The notes beneath the pieces were generated by a model, which was given only the letters and a program-made list of their open reading frames with translations, was not told the DNA's origin and ran no database searches. The translations under genes were made by a program, and so were the position numbers. Source: Dunaliella salina (Eukaryota; Chlorophyta; Chlorophyceae; Chlamydomonadales; Dunaliellaceae). Taken from it: DNA of 18,586 nt. Positions 1 to 9,014 of this stretch are shown piece by piece. The DNA is taken from contig MU070405.1 in NCBI GenBank assembly GCA_002284615.2, positions 1 through 18,586 on the forward strand. Reading direction: 5' to 3'. How positions within the stretch are numbered: the first letter of the stretch is position 1; each line of letters starts with the position of its first letter.

Positions 1-308
1 GGAGTGCAGAAAAATCTCCAAGGGGAAAAGGGGATAATGGAGTGCAGGAAAAATCTGCAAGGGAAAAAGGGGATAACGGAGTGCAGGAAAAATCTGCAAG
101 GGGAAAAAGGGGAGAACGGGGTGCAGAAAAATCTGCAAGGGGAAAAGGAGATAAGGGAGTGCAGAAAAATCTGCAAAGGGAAAAAGGAGATAACGGAGTG
201 CAGAAAAATCTGCAGGGGGGAAAGGAGATAAGGGAGTGCAGAAAAATCTGCAAGGGGAAAAGGAGATAACGGAGTGCAGAAAAATCTGCAAAGGGAAAAA
301 GGAGATAA
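1..308. repeat. 38-40 bp tandem repeat array (about 8 copies, cut by window edge)
   Basis: Units begin at about 1, 39, 78, 118, 156, 195, 233 and 271, so the period is 38-40 bp. Each unit reads roughly GGAGTGCAG, an A-run, TCTGCAAGG, then a purine-rich GGAAAAAGGAGATAA stretch. Inside every unit TGCAGA and TCTGCA face each other across about four A residues, forming a small inverted repeat. The array is open in more than one plus-strand frame, but the period varies and is not a fixed multiple of three, so I treat it as a minisatellite and not as protein. It ends at about 308, where unrelated sequence begins, and continues beyond the left edge. Confidence 0.93.
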
Positions 309-1006
309 GGGTGTACCTGGACCCTGGGAGGGGCAGATGGTACTGGCTAATGCTTGGAATGCTTCCTTGCTTGAGTTCCTCCTGTACTACTCACCGGACG
401 CAGCCTGGATATGCGCCGGGCTCTGAGTCTGACGATTGCTGGTGTAGGATGTTACACTCGAGGCTGACGGATTGATTCAAAGAGAGCGAGACAAGGGTAA
501 CAAACAACCCTGACCACACAAACTAACTGCTCAGCCGAAGCCACAGGAAAATTAAGATAGGAAAAGAAATAATACTTAAAGTCTCACTGCACACAGCAGC
601 AGCGTCAGAAGGGCTCAAGTTTATTGATGACAGAAGTCGGACTCTGACGAGTCCTCCAGCTGCACAAGACACTGATGACAGAGTTGCTAAGGCACAGAAG
701 GAGCAAAGAGGAACACAAGGACACTGAGTTGCTCTCACAGGAGCTTGCAAAGCAGACTTGAGGACTGCACAGCTGGGTCTCTACTAACAAAGGTTTGGTG
801 CATGGGCATGCACACTCTTGCATAAGCATCTGAAGGCTTGAAGTCTCCTTGGACAGCTGGTCACTATGGTACCGGGCATAAAGACACACAGATACAGTTT
901 TCCTGGACTGTTCATCCAGAGGCTCCATGGAGTCACCAAAAGGAGACATGGTACACCAAGTTCACATGCACACAAGCTAGGAGTCTCTCCAGGTTTGCAG
1001 CACGTC
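309..1006. other. Intergenic, no gene recognised
   Basis: Several short ORFs overlap on both strands (up to 114 codons on the minus strand), but none has a motif or splice context that I recognise. The stretch lies between the left tandem array and the foldback element. No RNA gene or promoter is evident. Confidence 0.5.
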
Positions 1007-1197
1007 GGAATGTCGTATTTCATTACAGGACCGTTACTAGCTGGGTTACTAGCTGGTTTCTCAGTTAGTAACATAGACCGCAACCGTGCAGTAACCACGG
1101 GTTTCCTTGTAACCCCGATGGTTACTGCACGGTTGCGGTCTATGTTACTAGCTGAGAAACCAGCTAGTAACAGTCCTGTAATGAAATACAACATTCC
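1007..1197. repeat. Foldback (long inverted repeat) element, ~191 bp
   Basis: The left arm (about 1007-1097) is nearly perfectly complementary to the right arm (about 1119-1197). The arms carry GGAATGT facing ACATTCC at the outer ends, TTTCATTACAGGAC facing GTCCTGTAATGAAA, and ATAGACCGCAACCGTGCAG facing CTGCACGGTTGCGGTCTAT. The left arm is 12 bp longer because it holds a perfect tandem duplication of GTTACTAGCTGG (1033-1044 and 1045-1056). The apparent loop (1098-1118) also pairs partly, CGGGTT with AACCCCG. A transcript would form one long hairpin. It could be a MITE-like foldback transposon or a small-RNA precursor. The ORFs crossing it on both strands are by-products of the palindrome. Confidence 0.93.
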
Positions 1198-1320
1198 AAC
1201 GCAGGAGCTGCAGAAGAAGCCTATGGTACAGGAGCTAAATCCCAATCACTCATGCTCCAGCTACACGAAGCGCACGCGGATGCTCTCACGTATGACAGCG
1301 CTCCAAAAGGAGAAATTTGA

Positions 1321-1405
1321 AGGTCTTGATTACCCACGATGGAAACATTTTAAGGTCTTGATTACCCACGATGGAGAATTTGAAGGTCCTGACTACCTGT
1401 GATGG
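1321..1405. repeat. Three-copy tandem repeat, ~31-32 bp period
   Basis: The motif AGGTCTTGATTACCCACGAT starts at 1321 and 1353, and a diverged copy (AGGTCCTGACTACC) starts at 1384. Linkers between copies are AT-rich. It is a short local duplication with no sign of coding use. Confidence 0.85.
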
Positions 1406-1503
1406 CTTTCAGTCAAAATGCACTTAATACTAGTACAGGCAATGTGGCCTCTTGCACCATTTTTTCCAGAGTTGTGCTGCTCTCTAATATTCTGCGCATC
1501 ACA

Positions 1504-1698
1504 TACCGTACCGACCCGTGATCATTACGCATTAAATGTTTTTTTAAGGGCTGCGCAATGCACAAAAATTGGTTTTGAGGTGCGAATTAGGTAGGATTGG
1601 GGTTTTTCAGAATATTAGGATGCGTAATGCTGTGTGCGTAATTAAGAAATTCAATGCTGAAAAAAGGGGGTGCGTAATGGTCATGGGTCTATACGGTA
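1504..1698. mobile_element. MITE-like element with 28-bp terminal inverted repeats
   Basis: The left terminus (1504-1531, beginning TACCGTACCGACCC) and right terminus (1671-1698, ending GGGTCTATACGGTA) are inverted copies of each other with about four mismatches. The ~195-bp length, the lack of coding capacity and the TA at both outer ends fit a non-autonomous DNA transposon. A TA target duplication would suggest a Tc1/mariner-type source, but that is inference. Shorter versions of the terminal motif (TGCGTAAT, TGCGCAATG) recur inside the element. Confidence 0.72.
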
Positions 1699-1929
1699 AT
1701 AACATGTGGGTATGTTTTCTAGAATCTGACAATGCAATGTGATGAATTTGTGCTTGCCTTCGCATGCTCATTTCGTGCAGTGTATGTGTGCATGTACCTG
1801 ACAGTAGTTGACGTGTCCGAACTCAGCTTTCTATTTTTGTACTGGTCTAGTTACAGGCACTTGTGTTACCGCTCAGCTGCTCTTGTAGGCTGATAAAGCG
1901 ATGTAACCTTACCTGACCTATTGTAGGCA

Positions 1930-1931
<2 letters not shown>

Positions 1932-2018
<87 letters not shown>
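1932..2018. repeat. (TG)n microsatellite, ~43 units
   Basis: This is an uninterrupted TG dinucleotide run. ORFs of repeated Cys-Val or Thr-His across it are artefacts of the repeat. Confidence 0.98.
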
Positions 2019-2019
<1 letters not shown>

Positions 2020-2502
2020 GCTCCACTTCTTGCTGCTGCTTCTATTACAATCAGCAGCGCTGCCTTGAAAAGTGGTCTGTAGGCACATCATTCCAGCAAC
2101 CTCATGTTGAATCACCTCGGTGGGGTACATACACAGTGATTGACCTGAATTTGAAATATCTCTTTCATTTTTCTTTTTCATTGCTTCAGCCTTACAAACA
2201 TGCGATTTGACTTATGATTCCTTTCTTGTAAATCTTCCATCCTCTTAACTCGTCAATCTTAATGCATACTCCCCGGCCCCTTGCATGGACTTTTGTTCTC
2301 ATGTCAAGGTACAAAGCGTGACCAAAGACAAAACCAGAAAAGTCCATCTGAAAAACAAATGGATGTTATATCTCAGCTTGCTGTGAGCCTAATGCTTTGC
2401 AGCATTGACCTGACGTCTTGCTTGCAACATATGTTTCACTTACACTATCAATGAGAGCAAGTGACAGAATGGTGTCCTCTGTAAAGCTGCACTAACAACA
2501 TA
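2019..2502. other. 3' flank of the DJ-1 family gene
   Basis: No coding segment is recognised. On the minus strand this follows the stop codon of the DJ-1/PfpI gene and should hold its 3' UTR. I do not see a clear-cut polyadenylation signal that I would assign. Confidence 0.5.
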
Positions 2503-5375
2503 TCACTTCTTCAGCGCCTCTATAATGAGCTCTGCAGTGCGATGGCTACTCATGGGGTTCTGCCCGCTGACTAGGTTTCCATCCCTCAATGCAAAGGGAT
2601 GCCAATCAGGTACACACTCAAACTGGCCTCCAAGCTCCTGCATGGTGATTGGCCATGGTTAAGACCTCAGAAGAGCTTCTACAAAGGAACAAGTGCATCA
2701 AGCATAACTCAGTGAAGAATGCTTAACTATGTTTGCATTCATTGCATGTGCTGACCATGACAAAAATACTATACTCTCCAATGATGATCATCAGCTGCCC
2801 TGTTCTCATTGCACAAGCATGCAACTCCTGATTGCACTGACCTGCATGCAGACTCCCAGTGAACCTCAGAATTAAAAATGTGGATGAAATGAGAAAGAGG
2901 CTATAGCAAACAGAACGTGAACACCTTCAACCAGTTCTGCCAGTCTGTCACGTGCTTTACAATCGATTCCTGACAAAAACTCTCCAGATGAGCAGCAACA
3001 ATAGAGCTCCTGTTGTGCAAATACAAGTGCTGACCTTGGCAGCACTTTCATAAAGTTTTGGGCCCGGTACCTTAACAATCCTTTCACCTTGCTATACGAC
3101 TTACCTTAAGCTTGCTCTCAAGCAGGAAGGGCACCAGCTTCTCCTTTCCAACAGCGCGCTCCTCAGAATCAGTGAAGCATGTCACCTGCGCTCGATACGG
3201 AACAAATGAATCCAACAGAGGAGAGAGTGATCGCCATGACTGGCTTGCCTTGGGCTCCATGAGAGAAGGTGAATAAAAAACTCAGAATCAAGGCAGCTCT
3301 ATTCTAAACGGACCCCCTACTAACCCTGGTCCGGGAGGCCAACATCATCATCCTGAAGGATATCAATCCTGTCAAGTGGAAATTTCAACATTGATGTCAA
3401 TGTTGCCCCAACCTTCCCCCCATCCCCCCACACACCTTTTTCCCCTTCACAATAGGCTGCCCATCTGCAGCTTTGAGTCCCACAAAGCACATTGGGCCGT
3501 GGCAAACTGAGCCAACAACCTTTCCAGCATGCAACATCTGCTCCAATCCAGATTTGATTGTTGCATTACTGGGGAAATCGACACACGCGCCGTGGCCTCC
3601 CGGACTGCATGTAATAAAAATACATGGCATCCCCAATGATGGCACCTTAAATTTTTTTTTGTGGGTCTTTGAATCACTGCAAAGTGCTGCCATAATCTCA
3701 GCAAAATTGAAGCAAAGCTGTCTGCAGGCTAGCAGCTGCACGTCTCGACTGAAGGCCTTCATCTGTAAAACTTGTAAAACAAAGCTGCCTGCATGCTCAG
3801 TCTGCCAGGGTGCGGCACTCACAGGAAAGCTGCATCAAACTCCTCAAACTTGATGCTCGAGATTGGGGTGGATGCCTTAATCAGCTGCTTACATGTCTCT
3901 GCAAGAAGTAAGGCAAGACACTTCACAATTCTGTGCCGTTTTGCTTAAATCTCCGGAGGGACAGAGGGTCAAAAGGGTTTGTTGGACATTCTGGTGCGTT
4001 TCAGCTGGACAGCTGTGCTGGGCCAATGCAAGCAGTGAGCAATGTGCTTTTTTAAGAAATACCATGGGATGAAGGGAAAATCAAGTTGAATGGTGGTGGC
4101 TGGTCACGTCAGAAAGTGACAGTACAAGCATTGGCAACACGTCCTTCCCTCTGAGCTGCCAAGACATCAGTGTGCATAGGATGGTGAGATGATGAATCCA
4201 AGCATGACCTCTCACCATCATCCAGAAACTTGCGAGCTGCCTCTGTGAGGAAGTTGCCTTGCAGGGATCCCTGGGCATGAAGTGAGAGAGGCTCAGGGTC
4301 AACATAGGTCATCCCCATTAAGGAGCAACGTGGCTCATTTGGTTGGTGAAACACACTCCATTTGGCAAGGGTAGCACAGAGACATCATGCTCATGCTCAC
4401 CTGATCCAGTGGGATTTCCCCTGTGCAGCAGCAATGGGGACGTTTTGTTTAATTCTTCGAGTGCAAAGGCAAGCACAACTAGGAGCTTGCATGTTTCTCA
4501 AAAACCCCTACCCTCATCCACTCCGACTGCTGGGCAGCTCACCTCCTTTTGTGGAAGCCACAGTCACAGAAAAGCCCGCCTCCTGGAATAGAAAGTAGGG
4601 CGCTGCCAGCTCCTCAGCCCTGAGCAAGAGAAACAATCTCAGGAATCTATGATCCTACCTATGATGAGCGTGTGGGTTCCAATAATCAAAAACCCAGAAT
4701 TACAAATGGTCCCCAAAGGAAAGGACTGCAAAGGAAGTGCATGCACCTGTCCAAACAACAATAACTCTAATGGATTGCAGGGTGCGTGGTCATCATATGC
4801 CACATGTGTTGTGAACCAGACATGGCAGAATCCATTTCTTGACTTTCGTTATTGGCATCTTTCCGCACAACTGTCTGCGTTTTGCTTTGGTGACATGGTG
4901 AAACCTTCGTCTTTTAAATTTTCAGTGACTGGCAATGAACTTGGTGTGCAGACCACACTAAAGCGCGTGAAGCATACTACCAAAAACTGACCCTCGAATC
5001 AGCACAGCAATTTGCAGACAGATGAATTTGAATGAAAGCAGACAGATGAAAGCGAATGAAAGCAAACTTTTGGAACTCCCTCAGCAACACGCTAGGACAG
5101 GAATTTTACTGCAAGGACAATAACTTCTTTTCTTGTGTAACCAGGTTCTAATCTCAGATTCCCAAACTCAGATTCCCTAACCTGTCCTGTGTGTCTACGT
5201 GGGCAGGCATGGACTCCTCGCCCTTATCACACTCTCCACAAGACGCAAGGCATGCACACAATTCCTTTCGTGCACAAAGGCAGACAGACAGAAGGGAGAC
5301 CTACCATAGTCCTGTGGCTGTGTCTTGCAGCTTGTCCGCCGATGTGCAGATGATGAGGATTTTTGTTGGTGACAT
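2503..5375 (-). CDS. DJ-1/PfpI family protein, Hsp31/glyoxalase III-like, seven exons
   Basis: I rebuilt seven exons on the minus strand: 5375-5305, 4619-4543, 4314-4216, 3898-3823, 3604-3436, 3185-3105 and 2637-2503. They join in frame to 708 nt (235 aa plus stop), close to yeast Hsp31 (237 aa). Seen: N-terminus MSPTKILIICTS (strand beta-1 of the fold); GLWAEELAAPYF with E27 at the acidic catalytic position; PGGHG (oxyanion loop, about residues 109-113); the nucleophile elbow SVCHGP with Cys142 and His143; then the Hsp31-type tail VPDWHPF...GNLVSGQNP. Family knowledge: such proteins convert methylglyoxal to D-lactate without glutathione, or act as stress chaperones; the site is probably cytosolic, since no signal peptide is seen. 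All six donors are GT. Five acceptors are AG, but intron 2 (4542-4315) ends in GG. This is either a sequence error, an unusual splice site or early decay. The remaining reading frame looks intact. Confidence 0.93.
4315..4316 (-). other. Non-canonical acceptor (GG) of DJ-1 gene intron 2
   Basis: Homology requires STKG-G joined to MTYVDPEP. The exon 2 donor is GGAG/GTGAGC, which leaves one base of a Gly codon. Exon 3 must therefore start at 4314, yet the two bases before it on the minus strand are GG (context TTAATGG/GGATGACC). A change of one base would restore TAG/GG. AG dinucleotides further upstream in the intron give the wrong phase or an in-frame TGA. Confidence 0.75.
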
Positions 5376-6186
5376 CTTAAAATGGGTGTGCGCGAGGTGT
5401 CGAAATAGAGAGGGACACGGCTAATTGTGTAAAATATGGCGATACGTGTGTTATGTATAATGCGTATGATGCATGCGTAAGCTGTACGTAAATGCTTCAC
5501 AGCCATCTGTTCGCCTTGCTTGAACAGGCTCCGGGCATAATCGCTGTCATCCAAGTGCCGAGAACAGAAATTCCCATATTTTGTCTCGAGGGCTCCCTCG
5601 AGATTTCCTTCTCACCAAAGAAATCGAGGGTAAGCGAATACACGCTTCCTTCTTAGCAGGGCCCTGAGCTAGACAAAAGAGAAGCTTGTATTCTGGACCT
5701 ATATCTACTCTGGAATTGTGATTGCTTTGCTCATTATACCAGAATAAGCCACATCCATGGACACCTCATATGCACACGTACACAACCCTCTAGAGTGGCC
5801 TCCTGCTGGCTAATTCCGCCAACCTTGCCAGCGTCCAGACTGAGAAAGAGCAGTATTTCTTTCTTTCTTAGAGACTTTGAAGATCACATGCCATCCTGCA
5901 CATTTCCTTAGGAATCAAAAAGGTCCCAGGTAGCAAAATACCCAGGGAGCTTTTTAAATTGTGCTGTAGCATCAAGAATTTACTAATACTAATTGTTTAA
6001 TGATGCAGGCATGTTTATGGACGAGGCAGGTACACATCCAAAATGCAGGCTTGGCTACACGGGATGCAAGGATACTAAACTTCTTACCAGAATGTGCTAC
6101 CTCAAGAAGACAAGAGCATGAGTAATGCCTACGGGAACTTGCCTTGTATCTCAACTCAAATGAAATGCACATTTTTCCAAAACCAT
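5376..6186. other. 5' flank of the DJ-1 family gene
   Basis: No gene is recognised. The stretch upstream of the ATG on the minus strand should hold the promoter and 5' UTR, and AT-rich TATTTTA-like sequence lies about 60 bp upstream of the start. A perfect 8-bp inverted repeat, CTCGAGGG-ct-CCCTCGAG, sits at 5585-5602. I cannot assign a transcription start. Confidence 0.4.
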
Positions 6187-6604
6187 GCTTGTTGGAGTAG
6201 ACTTCTGCGCTTCCCTTCTCTTGATCTGAACTGGAGGGGCTCACAGTCAGTATAAAAACTGACTAGTCAACCTGTTGGGTCTTTCCTTGATGCACGCTGG
6301 CTGTGCTCAGCGTAGGCTTTCTTTCATTCTTTCCGCACAGGCACCTCTGCCATCAAAAGCGTATTGCTTGCGCCAGAAGATCCACTGCCTTGTTCGCCCT
6401 GTCTCAGAATGTCACCACACTGTCAGCACTCTCCCTGCCTCTCAGGTTGTCAATGCCCCATCATTCATACAGGGGGCGAGTGAGTATCATCATATTGCTT
6501 GCAGAAGTGAAAGTAAAAATGAAATTCTACACTGGATACAACCAGCCAGTGTTCAGGTGAGACCCAACAGTCAGCGCTGGCACTAACAGTGAGTCGCACC
6601 AATG
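6187..6604. repeat. Dispersed repeat, copy A, with internal inverted repeats
   Basis: This segment matches 16870-17230 at both ends: TTGGAGTAGACTTCTGCGCTT on the left, the shared core GCACGCTGGCTGTG, and AACAGTCAGC with CACCA on the right. Within it, GTTGGGTCTTT near 6274-6284 is the reverse complement of the GAGACCCAAC block near 6559. The outer blocks GGGGCTCAC (6236) and GTGAGTCGCACC (6589) are also roughly inverted. The centre of the two copies is diverged. It may be a non-autonomous transposon, but the left similarity extends about 45 bp outside the inverted repeat, so its true ends are uncertain. Confidence 0.65.
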
Positions 6605-6605
6605 G

Positions 6606-6760
6606 AGAAAGAAAAGGAAAGAAAAGAAAAGAAAAGAAAAGAAAAGAAAAGAAAGAAAAGAAAAGAAAAGAAAAGAAAAGAAAAGAAAAGAAAAGAAAAG
6701 AAAAGAAAAGAGAAGAGCAGAAAAGAAAAGAGAAGAAAAGAAAAGAGAAGAAAAGAAAAA
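6606..6760. repeat. (GAAAA)n simple repeat, 3' tail of retroelement
   Basis: An almost pure GAAAA pentamer run, with a few GAGAA variants, abuts the 3' end of the minus-strand retroelement at 6761. On the element's strand it is a (TTTTC)n tail. A shorter GAAA run adjoins the second 3'-end copy at 12387-12406, so a pyrimidine-rich simple repeat is probably a normal feature of this family's 3' end. Confidence 0.9.
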
Positions 6761-6867
6761 CTACATAGGAAAGGAAACTCTCTCTACATCAATTAAGGAA
6801 AAGGAGACACATTGGCTCAAAAAAGAGCCGTGTGCCCCCTCCACCACAAGGTATGAAAAAGAAAATG
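6761..6867 (-). other. 3' UTR of the RLE retroelement with stem-loop
   Basis: The segment after the TAG is repeated at 8895-9014 and 12408-12500. It carries GGCTC-A6-GAGCC, a 5-bp stem with an A-rich loop (U-rich in the element's RNA), and the conserved block TACATCAATTAAGGAAAAGG. Such a shared 3' hairpin is the kind of site that a LINE reverse transcriptase recognises for priming; that role is inferred. Confidence 0.7.
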
Positions 6868-8894
6868 CTAACGTGGATCTGGAGGGTTACTAGAAAAAAC
6901 TGGCTCTAGAATGTGGCTGTGGGGAGTTTTCTTGTTTTCAATAGCGCGGCGGATGGTGACTAGTTTGTGGGCATATTGAGCAGAATGGGCATGAAGATGT
7001 TGAGCAAGCTTCGTGGCACGCTGGTGATCCAATCCTACTTGTTTGAATTGCTTCAGGGTATGCTCAGTGTAAATAGTTCCACCTATACCCAGGAGAATAG
7101 GGTGAATTGTAACAGCTTTAGCATTAATAAGTTTACAAAGGTCTGCATGCTGCTGCTTGCTGCGTTCAACTGATGCTCTGGCCTTGTGTCTTCACAGAAC
7201 TTAATTTCTTTTAGGTGCACATGGCGTTCATTTGCATGAAGTTTATGGGTTTGCTTCGTGCGGCTATTTCTGGTGGTCCTCCGTGGGAAGCTGCGCAAAG
7301 CGTGATGGGAATGGGTAGGAGAAACATTGTTAGAAGTATGTTTGGCATGAAAGGGGTGATCAAAACAGCATCTGGTCGACTGGAGTTGAGTCTTTTACTC
7401 TCTGGAAGGTTACGAGGGAAGAAGTAAGCAGGTAAAGTTCTGTTTGAGGCATGTGTAGGGAGTTGGAGGTTGTGCTGAGCAAGCTTAAAATCCCTTCCTA
7501 TTTCTGTGTAGACCAGGCCTGCCCCTTCAGGTTATTTGCTGAGGGCTTCTGTAATCATTCCGCCTGCAATGTTATGGCGTTCAGTTCTCGTGTTGGAGAT
7601 GACATGATTTTGGCAGCCTGAGAGCATGTGTAGTGCGCTGTCCAAATGATGGCAGCCTGGGAGGGGGCAAGAAGGATCAGTTGACCTTTTAAAACGTACT
7701 GCATGTTTGTAGTTGTAGAGGGTGCCTGTACGATACTGCAGGATGGTATGCTTCATGGGTATAGAGATGTTGGGAATATTTCTGAAGGCAATTGCTGGTT
7801 TTTTAATCTCCTTGCGGTAATAAGCTTTGATAGTAAGAGTAGTAACCTGTTTTGGCATTGGCATATCCAAGCTTGTGTTTAAAATGCATGTGGAATTTGA
7901 GAGCACCTTGAAGATTGGGGAGAAAGGTGAGCTTGTGGGTGGGTGGTGGACCCGTAGGTTTGCCTGCAGCATGTACTCTTTCTTCCTTGGCTAACCAGAA
8001 AATATTTGTAAATGGATTTCCACCAGGACCTGCACCAGGGATCTTGGTCTGCCACACAGTTCTGGGCTTGCTTTGCCTAATGCTTTGCAATGGCATCTGC
8101 ACATTCATTTCCAGCGATGCCAGCACGGGACTTCACTCTGTAAATTCGGATTTTGGTATGGAAATCTCTAATGAGCGTTGAAATCATTTTTAAGGACGTC
8201 TCCTTGGATATGTCTCAGATGTCTTTCAGGATAGAGGAGCTGTTTACGTATTTGATTGAAAAGGGTGGGGCTGTCTGATGCAATATCTGCATATTTGGTG
8301 ACGATAGCAACAGCAATTGCTGCTAATTCAGCTCTAGTGATGGTTTTAGTAATCCTGGCATTGTTTGGTTCTACAAAGTTCAACAAGTTCTTGCTGTCAG
8401 TAAACGGGCAGTAGACACCTGCTCCAATTTCTTGCTTACCGTTATGGGCAAGGCAGCTGCCATCTGTAAATGCTCATCCTCCAGTCAGCAACTTTGAGAG
8501 TTAGGAGAGTACTGGACTGGCTGGGCACCAAGTCTTTACCTTGGATACTCATGTGTGAATTTCTAGGCTGCTTGGAGACGTGTTGTTTGTCAAACGGGAG
8601 GCGTTCCGAACGCCTGGAGTCCAGCTTATTGAAACCTGGCATGTGAGCATGCATGGGATTTAAGACAGGGTGGCTGCTGGCACTCTTGAGCTTCCACTCT
8701 GTAGCTTCTTTCAAATCTCCTTTCAGACCCTGTAGCCAGTCTTTGCTATGGTCATTAAGATGGATTTGAGCTGCAGTGTTCCAAACAGCAAAGATGCGAA
8801 GGTCCCAGGTATGCTTTGGTAAAGGTATCCCTTGGTTAGGGCAGGATTGAGGGGCACTGTAACTAAGTTGCGGTGTTGGTGGTGGAGGCTTCAA
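6868..8894 (-). pseudogene. Broken pol-like ORF of the RLE retroelement
   Basis: The conserved protein can be followed only by changing frame. I see a 2-base loss before FTDGSC (about 8470), a slip in an A5 run near 8187-8191, an in-frame TAG at 8077-8079 just after the last RNase H block, and further shifts near 8050, 7820, 7530 and 7150. The blocks on either side remain well conserved, so decay is fairly recent. The last conserved block runs without interruption from about 7170 to the stop at 6868. The copy cannot make a working enzyme. Confidence 0.85.
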
Positions 8895-9014
8895 AACTAC
8901 GTAGGCAGAGAAACTCTCCCTACATCAATTAAGGAAAAGGAAACACATTGGCTCAAAAAAAGAGCCGTGAGCCCTCTTCACCACAAGGTAAGAAAAAGAG
9001 AAAGCTAAGTGGAG
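8895..9014 (-). mobile_element. 3'-end fragment of the same retroelement family, abutting copy 1
   Basis: This repeats the 3' UTR of the element at 6761-6880, including CTCCCTACATCAATTAAGG and the GGCTC/GAGCC hairpin. It lies immediately upstream, on the element's strand, of the truncated start of the main copy, in the same direction and with no simple-repeat tail between them. Similarity fades near GCTAAGTGGAGAC (about 9003-9015). Confidence 0.8.

Larger units (their letters stand above)
6761..8894 (-). mobile_element. Decayed non-LTR retroelement: RNase H, CCHC and restriction-like endonuclease region, 5'-truncated
   Basis: On the minus strand the pieces run in this order: a proline-rich linker (8894 down); RNase H (8470-8080) with FTDGSC, the ITRAELAAI glutamate, ASDS and GNECADAIAK; a CX4CX7HX4C knuckle (7669-7613); then RPDAVLI (PD at 7370-7375) and KEIKFCED (E-x-K at 7200-7208), a PD-(D/E)XK arrangement; then a conserved GIGGTIYTEHTL tail that stops at TAG 6868-6870. 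The reverse transcriptase domain is missing, so this copy is 5'-truncated. Family knowledge: a CCHC knuckle just before a PD-(D/E)XK nuclease is typical of RLE-type LINEs (R2, NeSL), and combining it with RNase H recalls Dualen/RandI. That assignment is inference. Confidence 0.85.

Noticed and set aside
1..308. CRISPR array
   Set aside because: Whole units repeat, including the linkers; there are no constant repeats separated by unique spacers, and the genome is eukaryotic.
784..1402. 153-codon (minus) and 178-codon (plus) ORFs as genes
   Set aside because: Both cross the 191-bp foldback, whose arms give similar peptides on both strands. There is no motif or splice support.
3397..3822. 141-codon minus ORF taken as a complete protein
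   Set aside because: Only 3604-3436 is exon 5 of the DJ-1 gene. The start and end of the ORF are intron read-through; AG and GT sites mark the true limits.
3473..3853. 126-codon plus-strand ORF
   Set aside because: It is antisense to DJ-1 exon 5 and intron 4; the minus strand carries the family motifs.
6602..6796. Lys/Glu-rich 64-codon ORF
   Set aside because: It is a translation of the (GAAAA)n tract.
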